NCBI GenBank assembly: GCA_020437805.1
Contig: JAGQVV010000040.1
Coordinates: 380-39,525 of the forward strand
Length of the DNA: 39,146 nt
Direction: 5' to 3'
From: Flavobacteriales bacterium
Lineage (GTDB): Bacteria; Bacteroidota; Bacteroidia; Flavobacteriales_F; PHOS-HE28
Below, in pieces: positions 29,924 through 39,072 of the stretch (position 1 is the first letter of the stretch; the number at the start of each line of letters is the position of its first letter). The translations under genes were made by a program, and so were the position numbers. The notes under the pieces are model-generated. The model was not told where the DNA came from, searched no databases, and was given only the letters and a program-made list of their open reading frames with translations.

Positions 29924-30574
29924 ATGGAGTTCCCTTGGGTGTACGGAACGGCATCAATGGTGGCAGCTTACCTAGTGGGGAGCATCCCCACCAGCGTGTG
30001 GTGGGGAAGAACCTTCCACGGGCTGGACGTGCGCGAACACGGCAGTCGCAATGCGGGCGCCACCAACACCTTCCGGGTGCTCGGGAAAAGGGCCGGAATT
30101 CCAGTGCTGATGATCGATATCCTGAAGGGATTCTTACCGGTACGTATCCTCCCGAACTTCACTTCATTGGATCCCGATTCGGCGCCTTGGATGTGGTTCC
30201 GATTGGCCCTGGTCATCGCAACGGTGCTCGGGCATCTGTATCCGGTGTTCGCGGGCTTCAGGGGCGGGAAGGGGGTCGCCACCTCCTTCGGCGGCATCCT
30301 CGCCATTCATCCCGGAGCGGCCGGTGCCTGCGTAGTGGTATTCACGTTGGTCTTTTTCACAACGCGCTATGTCTCACTCGGGTCGCTTTCCGCAGCGATC
30401 ACCTTTCCCTTGGCCGTGTTGCTGGTCTTTCACGAAACAAGTCCGGTCAAGATCGGCTTCGCGGTGATATTGTGCCTGCTGGTCTTCTACACGCATCGGC
30501 AGAACATCGGACGATTGCTCCGTGGCGAGGAACGTCGCATGTCCTTGGCTGGGGCAAAGGACAGCGAAGAATGA
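29924..30574 (+). CDS. plsY: Acyl-phosphate:glycerol-3-phosphate acyltransferase
   Basis: PlsY makes lysophosphatidic acid from acyl-phosphate and glycerol 3-phosphate, the first acylation in phospholipid synthesis. It is a 216-residue polytopic inner-membrane protein. The family motifs are all present: GSIPTSVWWGRTFHGLDVREHGSRNAG (19-45, with the SIPT and GSRNAGATN active-site loop), GHLYPVFAGFRGGKGVATSFG near 103-123, and a third loop RYVSLGSLSAA. It starts 3 nt after the preceding stop, so it is co-transcribed with tpiA, prmA and the 1484-residue gene. The tail after the last TM is basic. Confidence 0.96.
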   Translation: MEFPWVYGTASMVAAYLVGSIPTSVWWGRTFHGLDVREHGSRNAGATNTFRVLGKRAGIPVLMIDILKGFLPVRILPNFTSLDPDSAPWMWFRLALVIATVLGHLYPVFAGFRGGKGVATSFGGILAIHPGAAGACVVVFTLVFFTTRYVSLGSLSAAITFPLAVLLVFHETSPVKIGFAVILCLLVFYTHRQNIGRLLRGEERRMSLAGAKDSEE

Positions 30575-30618
30575 AACCAAACACCCGATTTCGGGGTACA
30601 AACGGCCCCTCTTAGACG

Positions 30619-33600
30619 ATGACCCGCATTTCGGGCATACTTATCGGCGCTCTCTTCACCATACTGGCACATGCCCAGGGTGGTGACCAACAGCTGCGCG
30701 CCAAGGCCGATGGGCTCTTTGAACAGAAGAATTACATCGAGGCGCTTCCCCTGTACAGTCAACTCGTCAGCCTCAACCCGAGCGATAGGGTTCTCAATTA
30801 CCGTTTCGGGACATGCCTGCTCTTCGGTGGTGAGGAGAAGGACAAAGCCATTGGCCACCTCAAATTCGCCGTGGAGGATCCCGGGATACCGGCCGATGCC
30901 TGGTTCTGGCTGGGGCGCGCCTACCATTTGAGCTATATGTTCAAGGAGGCCCAAGCGGCGTATCAGCGATACCAGGGCACCGCGAGCAAGAAAGAGTTGG
31001 AGGGGTTCTCCGTTGCCGCATTGGACAAACAGTGCAGGAACGGTCAGCGCCTTCTGAACAACTTGAAGGAGATCACAGTGCGGAACAAGGTGGAGGTGGA
31101 TGACAATGAGTTCTTCCGATTCTATGACCTCAGTGACATCGGAGGAAAGATCGTGGTCTTACCCGAGGAACTGATGTCCGGTCTGGACAAGAAGAGCAAC
31201 GAACGTACGCTCGTGTACCTCCCGAACAATGGTGCACCGATCTATTTCAGCAGCTACGGGAAGGACGGAAAGACGGGTCGCGATATCTACCGCACGGAAC
31301 TGATGCCCGAAGGTCGGTTCGCACCGCCCGTGAAGCTCGCAGGTTACATCAACACCGACCAGGATGAGGATTACCCGTTCCTGCACCCGGATGGTAAGAG
31401 CTTCTACTTCAGTAGCAAGGGCCACAACAGTATGGGTGGCTACGATGTCTTCCGGTCCGCCTATGACAAAGGGCTCGATGTTTTCGGCCCGCCGGAGAAC
31501 ATGGACTTCGCGGTGAATACCCCGGACGACGACTTGTTCTATCTGGTCGATCCCGAGAACAAAGAGGCATGTTTCGCCAGTGGGCGTGATAGTGAGCAAG
31601 GAAAGCTGCACGTGTACCGGGTATCCACCGCCCAAATGCCGGTGGTGCTCACGGTCCTGAAGGGGACCTATGCCAGCGCGTTCGATCCGGATGATCGCAA
31701 GGCACACATCATGGTGGAAGATGCCACCACACGTGAGAAGGTAGCTGATGTACGGACCGATATGAACGGCTCCTACATCCTATCGTTACCCCGCAGTGGG
31801 CAATTCCGGTTCGCTGTGGAATGTGGCCCGAGTGGTCGAACACACACCGGGCTCGTGGATATTCCAAGATCTTCTTCACCACGTGCCTATCGGCAGGAAT
31901 TGGAACTGACCAGGCAGGGGGATCTCGAGAAGCTCGTGATCCACAATTATTTCGACAGCCCCTTGGATGAGGATATGATCGCTTTGATGATGGATGAGAT
32001 CAAGCGGCGCGCTCGTCTTGACCTCTCAGGGGAGCGACCCGAGATCGTCGAGGCCCAGGAAACGGATGTGCCGGTGGGTGATGTCATGACCCAAGCCGGG
32101 TTCACCGGCGACATCACCTTGGATCAAGCCGTGGCCTTGGCGAAGGATGATGCCGCCGACTTGGAGCGAAAGTCATACGACTTGGAAATGCTGGGGCAAG
32201 AGGCCTATGCCATAGCCATGGAAGCAGCCTCGGAATCGGATCGCACGGCCAGAGCAGCAGAAGATCTGGTCAAGGCTGCCGAGGTCGCACCGACCGAAGA
32301 GGAGAAGAACGCAACGATGGTCGAGGCGGCACGGATCAGGCAGCGTTCCAAAGAGGCCAACATGCGTGCCCGGGCCGCATTGTATACCGGCCAGGACCTT
32401 GGATCCGAAGCCTTGGCCACCCGGCAACGTGCCCTGGCCGCGGGGAAACTCGCCACCGACCTTTCCAACACAGTGGCCGCCAAGAACGACAAGGCCACGC
32501 TCCCGCTGTTGACAACCCTCAAGGAACGCTTGGATACCAAGGCCGGTCCCAACGGAGACTTGGACCCGGCCGAGCGCGCGCGACGCTCACTTTCGGAACA
32601 GGAGCAGGAAGCCGCGAAACAGCTTCGCGTCGCCAATGCGAAACGGGCCGAGGAGAATGAGTTCATGGACCGCATAGCGCGCACTGAGCGTGAGCGCGAT
32701 GAAACACGGAACAAGGGCAAGCAGGAAGAGCTTGACCGTCAAATAGCGGAACAAAAGCAACAGTTGTCCTATCTGCACAAAGAGGTGGAGGAGTCCTTCA
32801 CCAAGGCCAAGGAGCAGGAGCAACGTACGGCGGTGCTGCGTGGGCAAGCATCGCTCACCGCTCATTTGACGAGTACTTCTGAACGTGGCGCGGCCACAGA
32901 TCTTTCTGCTCAGCAGGTCTCAGGTCTTGGACAACGCATCGCAGGCAATGAAACCCGGATCGGCTCGTTGGCGATCGATGAACGCTATGATGCTCAGATA
33001 TCCTCCTCCACGGCCGAAGTGGAAGCGCGCAGCTTCGATTGGGACCTCGCCTCGGCGGGTGCGGAGACCGGCGAGGCCCGCCGATCGACCACTGCACGCG
33101 ACGGGACGGACGATGCAACGAACACAACAGGACGTACCTCCACGGTCATCTCCGATGTGTCGCCAGGACAGGTGAAGGAAGCGGAGGTTACCGAGGTCAT
33201 ATTGGGTTCAACGGCAGAGGAACTCGCGGATACAGGACGGGATGAAGCATCAGGAGCTGTGGCCATTGGTGATCCTGATCTCGATCCCGAAGTGACGGCT
33301 GCGGGGCTCGAGGACACCAGGACCGAACGCACCGATGCAGGAACGAACGCGATCGACGAGAGGACCGTTTCCCCCGTTGCGGACATTGCCTCGGATACCG
33401 GCACCGAACAGGCCACCGCCGATACGGAAGGGCCGGAAAGGAATGGCGCCGAAATGGACAATACCGGATCCGCCTTGGAGGGTTCCGGCGCATCCGATCC
33501 ACTCGCCTCGGATGAGGTGGATGCCTTTATCCTGGAGAATCGGAAAGCCGAGTTGGAACAAGCCCTGGCGGCGGAACGCAACAAGGCTCGTAAGGACAGT

Positions 33601-36600
33601 CTTCAGGCATCCCTGGATGTGGTGGAGGAGCGCATCAGAACCAACGCGGATGATGGGGCCATCGTGGAACGAACACCGGTCAATGAAGGGACGGACACCT
33701 ATGGCGTGGATATGACCCGTACCCCGATCACCTTCTACCCGGACTCGAAGGACGAGGATATCATCGCCATGCTCCATGCCGACTATGCTGCGGACAAGGA
33801 GCGTTTGGAAGCCATCGGGGATACGACTCTTCGCGCGGAAGCACTGAGCGGACTGGAGCTGATGCTGGCGGATAGTCTACGAGGTGAAATGGTACGTCAA
33901 GCCACCATTCTAGAGCTTTCCCCGGAGCAAAGTGATGTCGTGCTACCGAAAATGGAACGCCTACGCGTGATGCGTCAGACCCATTTGAAGACCGCTGACC
34001 AATATGAACGGATGAGCAAAGCACCGCTTGCGGAGCGTACCGAGCCCTTGGATGCCGATCGCGCACGACCTGCACCACGGGCGGCCGTTCGTTACTTGGA
34101 CGGACAGGACCCCATAGCCGATCGTTTCGTTGCCGTACAACCTGATGCGCAGAACGTCTACGCCAGCAAGTTGGAGCATCGGTCGACCAAGGTGGATGAC
34201 GCGGTGGCCTTCAAGGATGCCGATCTGGAGCGATTGGATCGCCTGACGGCGGAGATCGATTCCATCGAAATGGGAATGAACGGCTTGCCCCGCAAGGAGT
34301 ATGATAAGCAGCGTCGGGAAGCGGACAAGCTGATCGATGAGCGTATGATCATCCGCTCCGACCTCGGTCAACGCAGCGCCTTCCTTTCGAAGGAGGAATG
34401 GCGCACTGCGACCGATAGTATGAAGGTACTTGACAAGCAGCTCTCCACGTTGGGTTTGGCGCCGGATGAGAACCTTCTGCTCATGGCCAAGGGTATGGGC
34501 GCCGAGGCGGGCACGCTCTTCGATCGTGCTGCCGGCTTGCGCAAACGTGCCGATCGCAGCGAGGACATCCTTGAACGGGACAGCTTGTACCGAACCGCAT
34601 ATGCCATGGAGTTGAGCGCTCTTAAGGAGATCGATCGTGCGCTTACCGTGAAGAACTACTTGATCGGTAAGGACTTCCGGAGAGGAGAGACGCTTGCGTA
34701 CGAACAGGTCGCCAGCAAAGTGCTGGGTATCGATGCTCCCCTGTACGCCGAGGAACAGGATGCGGAAAGGGCCCCGACGGATCCATCCATCGCACGTACC
34801 GGTCACATTTCGGATGGAACGTTGACCTCCCAAAGTGGAACGGAGGAAGGCGGTTCGCGCACGATCGCTGTGAGTTCTGGTGTTCCATCGGGGCCGGTCA
34901 GCGTGGCATTGACGGCTGATGGTCCTGAAAGCGAGGCCGCGATCGACCGTACGGATAAAGGTGCGGAAACCGACGGCCCAGCGACGACAGGAGGTACCAC
35001 GTTGGTTGGACCGACGGCGGTCGAGGCCGCCAATGCTACCGAGCGTGCACGTTCCGAAGCGATCGATGAAGTGGAGCGTGCGAGTGCACAAGTTCCTGCT
35101 GAAGCGCTCGATCCCGCTGTGCGCTATGAACGGTTCATGACCAGCGAGAGTGTGGTACTCGCACCGGAGGCCATGGATCCAGCCTATGACCCTGAACTTC
35201 TTTCCATCCAGGCCAAGGCAGCAGTAAGGAACTCTGCCGAATTGGAGCAACGTTCACTTGAGCTCGCGGATCGTGCCACGGTCCTGGAGGACAGCGCCGT
35301 CACGGCACGAAAGCGGGATCGCGAGGAGTTGACCATTTTGGCGGTCCGTACCCGGTCCACGTCAGATTCCTTGCATACCGCATCGGTGTTGAAGTCCGAA
35401 GAGGCACGTTCCTTGGAGCTGCAACGCCGTGACGCGGAGCAGGCCAAGGTGCTGCGTGACCGGCTCGTGAAGTACTACTACCTCTCACCGGAGGAACAAG
35501 CCATGGTCGTGGAGAATGCCGATCAAAGCCGGTATTTCCAGGCGAAGGCCCGTGCTTTGGAGCAGTATGATATGGCACGGGAGGCGGAAGAGGCGGCCGG
35601 TATCAATCGGAACCTTGCCGGCACCTTGCGTGCACAGGTGGAAAGCACGCGTAAGGATGTGGCGGAAGGACGGATCACACCGGCCGAAGGCGATGCACGC
35701 AACGAGGTACTGGTCACGCGATCCGGGCTCTTCGAGGCACGGGCGGATTCGCTCAGCAACGTGGCCGCTCGCTTGCGTGGAGCGGCTGGTATCAACGAAG
35801 GTCAGGCCACCGTGATGCTGCAGTCCGTACCCGAGGACCGTTCCACGGAGTGGATGGCATTGGAGATGCGGGCGCGTCGTACCGAGGCTCTATTGGCCGA
35901 GGCACGGGACCAAGCCGGACGCCAGCGTAACGCGGCGATCACGCCCGTTGATGGAACCGTCGATCCGACGTTATCCATTGCGGGGACCAGGACCGGCAAC
36001 TCGATCCCAGCTTCATCTGAACGTCAGGCAGGGGCGACCACACGACCGGTCGGCACTGAGAACAACAGGCCCATCACCGAAAGTGCTCCTTCAGGCGCAG
36101 TGCTGGCGGTCGGTTTCCCGGACGAGCTCGTGACCGACATTTTCGAACTGAAGGATGCCGGCGTTCGCAGTGCCGAACCGATCCCGATCGATGTGCGCTT
36201 GCCCCAAGGCTTGGTGTTCAAGGTCCAGATCGGTGCCTTCCGCAATGCCATCCCGGAAGAGACCTTCAGTGATATGACACCGGTGACGGGCGAGCGGCTC
36301 GACAATGGTATAGTGCGCTACACCGCCGGTCTGTTCACCGGATTCGAACAGGCTTCCGAAGCGAAGGACCTTGTGCGTGATCGTGGCTATCGCGATGCCT
36401 TCGTAGTCGCTTATCGGGACGGGGAGCGCATTCCTTTGGGCGTCGCCATGCGTGAAGCACGTGCGGAACGTGATCTGGCCGTGGCAACAACTCCGGTACC
36501 CACCACACCTTCGAACGGTACCATTCGGACCGATGGATCGGATGCGGACCCGAACGGCACACGGCCCGCTGCGCGAAGGGCGGAAGGAAATACCGTACTG

Positions 36601-37113
36601 GAACCAAGGACGGGCCAAGTGCCTGCGCAGCCCACGCAACCCGCCGTCATCAGTGCGCCCATCGTGATCCCGATACCGGAGGTATCAAGCACTGCTGATG
36701 ATCCCACGGCGAAGTACGCATCAACGGCGGACGCCATCCTTTCGGAATTCAACGCTGCACCCGGGTCTGCCGGCTATTACAACGGAGCGGATGCTGCTCC
36801 AGCACGTCAGGTGGAGACCATCGCAGGCCTCTTCTTCACGGTCCAGGTAGGAGTATACAGCAAGCCGGTCCCATTGGGCAGGATCTTCAACATCACTCCG
36901 CTGAACACCGAACGCACCAGCACCGACAAGATCCGCTATACCACCGGGATGTACTTCGATCCCGAAGCGGCTCGGGTGCGGAAGGACGAGACCGTCGCAT
37001 CGGGCGTGAAGGACGCCTTCGTGACGGCCTACCTCAATGGCAAGCGCATCCCCATGCAGGAGGCTTCCGCGCTCTTGGACAAGTTCGGACCGGCCATTCT
37101 GGCGAAGCCTTGA
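30619..37113 (+). CDS. Giant envelope protein: TPR, PD40 propeller, CRD, coiled coils, two SPOR-like domains
   Basis: A 2164-residue protein. A signal peptide (residues 1-20) precedes TPRs (about 22-150), a PD40/WD40 propeller (about 195-330: APIYFSSYGKDGKTGRDIY, HPDGKSFYFSSKGHNSMGGY, CFASGRDSEQGKLHVY) and a carboxypeptidase-regulatory-like domain (about 345-425). This opening order matches the T9SS outer-membrane anchor PorE. Where PorE has an OmpA domain, this protein has coiled coils (about 490-770), an acidic Thr/Glu-rich linker (about 800-960), more coiled coil to about 1360, a second linker to about 1470, coiled coil again, and two SPOR-like domains (about 1860-1945, FKVQIGAFRNAIP...YTAGLFTGF; about 2068-2150, FTVQVGVYSKPVP...YTTGMYFDP). 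SPOR domains bind denuded peptidoglycan. It probably links the outer membrane or T9SS to the cell wall; that is inference. Confidence 0.85.
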   Translation: MTRISGILIGALFTILAHAQGGDQQLRAKADGLFEQKNYIEALPLYSQLVSLNPSDRVLNYRFGTCLLFGGEEKDKAIGHLKFAVEDPGIPADAWFWLGRAYHLSYMFKEAQAAYQRYQGTASKKELEGFSVAALDKQCRNGQRLLNNLKEITVRNKVEVDDNEFFRFYDLSDIGGKIVVLPEELMSGLDKKSNERTLVYLPNNGAPIYFSSYGKDGKTGRDIYRTELMPEGRFAPPVKLAGYINTDQDEDYPFLHPDGKSFYFSSKGHNSMGGYDVFRSAYDKGLDVFGPPENMDFAVNTPDDDLFYLVDPENKEACFASGRDSEQGKLHVYRVSTAQMPVVLTVLKGTYASAFDPDDRKAHIMVEDATTREKVADVRTDMNGSYILSLPRSGQFRFAVECGPSGRTHTGLVDIPRSSSPRAYRQELELTRQGDLEKLVIHNYFDSPLDEDMIALMMDEIKRRARLDLSGERPEIVEAQETDVPVGDVMTQAGFTGDITLDQAVALAKDDAADLERKSYDLEMLGQEAYAIAMEAASESDRTARAAEDLVKAAEVAPTEEEKNATMVEAARIRQRSKEANMRARAALYTGQDLGSEALATRQRALAAGKLATDLSNTVAAKNDKATLPLLTTLKERLDTKAGPNGDLDPAERARRSLSEQEQEAAKQLRVANAKRAEENEFMDRIARTERERDETRNKGKQEELDRQIAEQKQQLSYLHKEVEESFTKAKEQEQRTAVLRGQASLTAHLTSTSERGAATDLSAQQVSGLGQRIAGNETRIGSLAIDERYDAQISSSTAEVEARSFDWDLASAGAETGEARRSTTARDGTDDATNTTGRTSTVISDVSPGQVKEAEVTEVILGSTAEELADTGRDEASGAVAIGDPDLDPEVTAAGLEDTRTERTDAGTNAIDERTVSPVADIASDTGTEQATADTEGPERNGAEMDNTGSALEGSGASDPLASDEVDAFILENRKAELEQALAAERNKARKDSLQASLDVVEERIRTNADDGAIVERTPVNEGTDTYGVDMTRTPITFYPDSKDEDIIAMLHADYAADKERLEAIGDTTLRAEALSGLELMLADSLRGEMVRQATILELSPEQSDVVLPKMERLRVMRQTHLKTADQYERMSKAPLAERTEPLDADRARPAPRAAVRYLDGQDPIADRFVAVQPDAQNVYASKLEHRSTKVDDAVAFKDADLERLDRLTAEIDSIEMGMNGLPRKEYDKQRREADKLIDERMIIRSDLGQRSAFLSKEEWRTATDSMKVLDKQLSTLGLAPDENLLLMAKGMGAEAGTLFDRAAGLRKRADRSEDILERDSLYRTAYAMELSALKEIDRALTVKNYLIGKDFRRGETLAYEQVASKVLGIDAPLYAEEQDAERAPTDPSIARTGHISDGTLTSQSGTEEGGSRTIAVSSGVPSGPVSVALTADGPESEAAIDRTDKGAETDGPATTGGTTLVGPTAVEAANATERARSEAIDEVERASAQVPAEALDPAVRYERFMTSESVVLAPEAMDPAYDPELLSIQAKAAVRNSAELEQRSLELADRATVLEDSAVTARKRDREELTILAVRTRSTSDSLHTASVLKSEEARSLELQRRDAEQAKVLRDRLVKYYYLSPEEQAMVVENADQSRYFQAKARALEQYDMAREAEEAAGINRNLAGTLRAQVESTRKDVAEGRITPAEGDARNEVLVTRSGLFEARADSLSNVAARLRGAAGINEGQATVMLQSVPEDRSTEWMALEMRARRTEALLAEARDQAGRQRNAAITPVDGTVDPTLSIAGTRTGNSIPASSERQAGATTRPVGTENNRPITESAPSGAVLAVGFPDELVTDIFELKDAGVRSAEPIPIDVRLPQGLVFKVQIGAFRNAIPEETFSDMTPVTGERLDNGIVRYTAGLFTGFEQASEAKDLVRDRGYRDAFVVAYRDGERIPLGVAMREARAERDLAVATTPVPTTPSNGTIRTDGSDADPNGTRPAARRAEGNTVLEPRTGQVPAQPTQPAVISAPIVIPIPEVSSTADDPTAKYASTADAILSEFNAAPGSAGYYNGADAAPARQVETIAGLFFTVQVGVYSKPVPLGRIFNITPLNTERTSTDKIRYTTGMYFDPEAARVRKDETVASGVKDAFVTAYLNGKRIPMQEASALLDKFGPAILAKP

Positions 37114-37169
37114 CCGTGCTTTCCCACCGACGGAAGGTGGACCTTGACACATCCATGGATGGTGCGTCG

Positions 37170-37177
37170 TAAATTCG
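37170..37177 (+). promoter_or_regulatory. clpS: -7 box TAAATTCG of clpS, with TTGACA upstream
   Basis: TAAATTCG (one change from TAnnTTTG) ends 4 nt before the clpS ATG at 37182. TTGACA at 37144-37149 lies upstream with 23 nt between its TTG and the box, the same spacing as at the 18000 gene. Confidence 0.55.
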
Positions 37178-37181
37178 CACC

Positions 37182-37469
37182 ATGGCAACACGCTTCGAAT
37201 TCGCACCGGACGAACTCGTCATGGAGGAGGTCCGGAAAGGAACCGCTTCCTACCGGGAGATCGTTCTGCACAATGATGATGTGAACACCTTCGATCACGT
37301 GATCCGGTCATTGGTGGAAGTATGTGAGCATGATCCGATACAAGCCGAGCAGTGTGCTTGGATCGTGCACAACAACGGTAAGTGCAGTGTGAAGCGCGGA
37401 TCCTACGAGCAATTGGAAGCACGCTGTGATGCCTTGCAGCTTCGTGGTCTTGCCGCCGAGATCCAATGA
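37182..37469 (+). CDS. clpS: ATP-dependent Clp protease adaptor ClpS
   Basis: ClpS delivers N-degron substrates to the Clp protease. The 95-residue protein has the family core: EIVLHNDDVNTFDHVIRSL (26-44, with the N-degron-pocket DDxNT region), the CEHDPIQAEQCAWIVHNNGK helix-turn (48-67) and a YEQLEARCDALQLRGL helix with the usual C-terminal beta-strand. The 25-residue N-terminal extension is normal for the family. The start lies 4 nt after a TAAATTCG box, so its message is probably leaderless. The stop overlaps the next gene's start (ATGA). Confidence 0.95.
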   Translation: MATRFEFAPDELVMEEVRKGTASYREIVLHNDDVNTFDHVIRSLVEVCEHDPIQAEQCAWIVHNNGKCSVKRGSYEQLEARCDALQLRGLAAEIQ

Positions 37470-38266
37470 GCATGAGGTCAAAGGCCATCTTGTTGCTCGT
37501 CTTCTTGGCGGTGTTCGAGTCGTGCGCACGCGTGCCCATCACCGGTCGTCGCCAGCTTAACCTGGTGAGCGAAGGGGAGATGATGTCGATGGCATCGACC
37601 CAGTATCAGGAGTTCCTGGGTGAGAACCAACCTTTGCCACCATCCAATGCCGATGTGGTCCGCGTGAGGGACATCGGGAACAAATTGGCGTTGGCCGCCA
37701 CCACTTATTTGACCGACAACAATGCTTCGGATCGCGTGGCCGATTTCCAATGGGAGTTCAATGTGGTGAACGACCCGACCGTGAATGCCTGGTGTATGCC
37801 AGGGGGCAAGGTGGTGGTATACACCGGGATCCTGCCGATCACCCAGAACGATGCCGGGTTGGCGGTGGTCATGGGTCACGAGATCGCACATGCCATCGCA
37901 CGGCACGGCAATGAACGCATGAGCCAGGGGATCGCGGTGCAAGGGGCCGGCATGACCTTGGAGGTGCTGAACCAGCAGAAGCCGACCTACGCAGGGGATC
38001 TCTTCCTTCAAAGCTTCGGCATCGGTTCACAACTGGGGATGCTGGCGTACAGCCGCACGCATGAGACCGAGGCGGACAAAATGGGCCTGATCTTCATGGC
38101 CATGGCCGGTTATGACCCGCGCGAGGCGCCGTTATTCTGGCAACGCATGAGTGCCGGAGGCGGTGCAGCACCCCCTGAGCTCCTCAGCACCCACCCGAGC
38201 GATGAGACCCGGGTCCGGGATCTGGAGGCCTATATGCCAGAGGCTCTGAAGTATTATAAGCCATAG
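37466..38266 (+). CDS. M48-family metalloprotease, lipoprotein
   Basis: A 266-residue zinc protease. A lipoprotein signal (MSMRSKAILLLVFLAVFESC, lipid Cys at 20) places it in the periplasm or on a membrane. The catalytic helix is GHEIAHAIARHG (HEIAH at 138-142) and the third zinc ligand is in ETEADKMGL (about 201-208). It resembles the M48 BepA/LoiP group, which degrade or fold outer-membrane proteins; the conserved NPxVNAWCMPGGKVVVYTGIL strand is present as DPTVNAWCMPGGKVVVYTG. It starts at the clpS stop codon overlap, so the two protein quality-control genes are coupled. ATG at 37472 is an alternative start. Confidence 0.92.
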   Translation: MSMRSKAILLLVFLAVFESCARVPITGRRQLNLVSEGEMMSMASTQYQEFLGENQPLPPSNADVVRVRDIGNKLALAATTYLTDNNASDRVADFQWEFNVVNDPTVNAWCMPGGKVVVYTGILPITQNDAGLAVVMGHEIAHAIARHGNERMSQGIAVQGAGMTLEVLNQQKPTYAGDLFLQSFGIGSQLGMLAYSRTHETEADKMGLIFMAMAGYDPREAPLFWQRMSAGGGAAPPELLSTHPSDETRVRDLEAYMPEALKYYKP

Positions 38267-38293
38267 GCTGGGGGAGGTTCGTTGCGGCAGCCC

Positions 38294-38301
38294 TACCTTC
38301 C
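38294..38301 (+). promoter_or_regulatory. Possible -7 box (TACCTTCC) of the YdcF-like gene
   Basis: TACCTTCC ends 4 nt before the ATG at 38306. It differs from TAnnTTTG at the last two positions, but has the same placement as the other short-leader boxes. Confidence 0.35.
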
Positions 38302-38305
38302 CGGC

Positions 38306-39052
38306 ATGACCCGTTGGTCCGATCTGTTTCCTACGTTGGGGATGGTCCTGAGACCCGCCCTCGTTCCCTTGTTGTGGCTTGGGCGAGGGGCGGTCATCGT
38401 GATCGGGTCCAGTGCCCTGATCCTGATCGTTCTGGCCTTCACCTCCATACCCTTTCAGGCCCATCGCTGGTTGGGTATGGGTGGCGGGGTTTGTACCGGT
38501 CCGGTGGACGCTATCGTGGTCCTTGGCGGAAGTGGTATGCCCTCAGGGCCCGAGCTGCTGCGTCTTCACTATGGATCGGAGTTGGCGCGAGACCTTCCAC
38601 AGGCCAAGGTGTTCCTTGTCCATGCCGAGGACACCGTGACCGCGGCCTTGATGGTTGATGAACTGGTCATGCGCGGTGTTGATCGGGAGCGCATCGAACT
38701 TCAACTCCAAGGCAGCAACACACGAGAGCAGGCGATGGCAATGGCTATGGACCACTCAGCCTGGGGCGGAAGGACCATGGCCTTGGTGACCGCACCGGAG
38801 AACATGTACAGGACCTTGGGAGCCTTCCGGAAGGTGGGATTCTCAGGCGCATGCGGCGTGCCGGCTTTCGATCAAGCCTTGTTCGTGGACCTGGAGTACA
38901 GTTTCAAGAAGATCGGCGGGAGTAGGCTGGTGCCGGACGTTTCCGATGATCTGGACCTGCGCTACACCTTTTGGAATTACCTCAAGTTGGAGGTAACGTG
39001 CTTGAGGGAATACGCGGCGATCGCGTATTATCGCTTGAACGGATGGATGTAA
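38306..39052 (+). CDS. YdcF/SanA/ElyC-like (DUF218) membrane protein
   Basis: A 248-residue protein with one N-terminal TM (about 28-48, GAVIVIGSSALILIVLAF) and a DUF218 domain that would lie outside the membrane. The core shows DAIVVLGGSGMPSGPELLRL (about 68-87), AKVFLVHAED, LQGSNTREQAMAM and TMALVTAPENMYRT, matching the YdcF/SanA fold; members act in envelope processes such as cell-wall precursor or surface-polymer control, but the reaction is not known. The frame is open to TTG 38282, yet ATG 38306 is preferred because it gives the usual basic N-terminus and follows a -7-like box by 4 nt. Confidence 0.85.
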   Translation: MTRWSDLFPTLGMVLRPALVPLLWLGRGAVIVIGSSALILIVLAFTSIPFQAHRWLGMGGGVCTGPVDAIVVLGGSGMPSGPELLRLHYGSELARDLPQAKVFLVHAEDTVTAALMVDELVMRGVDRERIELQLQGSNTREQAMAMAMDHSAWGGRTMALVTAPENMYRTLGAFRKVGFSGACGVPAFDQALFVDLEYSFKKIGGSRLVPDVSDDLDLRYTFWNYLKLEVTCLREYAAIAYYRLNGWM

Positions 39053-39072
39053 TGGCGAAAGACATTTCCACG

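Noticed and set aside
30584-30595. Inverted repeat CCCGATTTCGGG after plsY as a terminator
   Set aside because: Only a 4-bp stem is sterically possible and no U-tract follows; too weak to call.
33961-35250. 429-residue open frame on the minus strand
   Set aside because: Antisense shadow of the SPOR giant; no domain, and the plus-strand frame is continuous through it.
37124-37140. CCACC/GGTGG inverted repeat after the SPOR giant
   Set aside because: A 5-bp stem with a 7-nt loop and no T-run is not convincing as a terminator.
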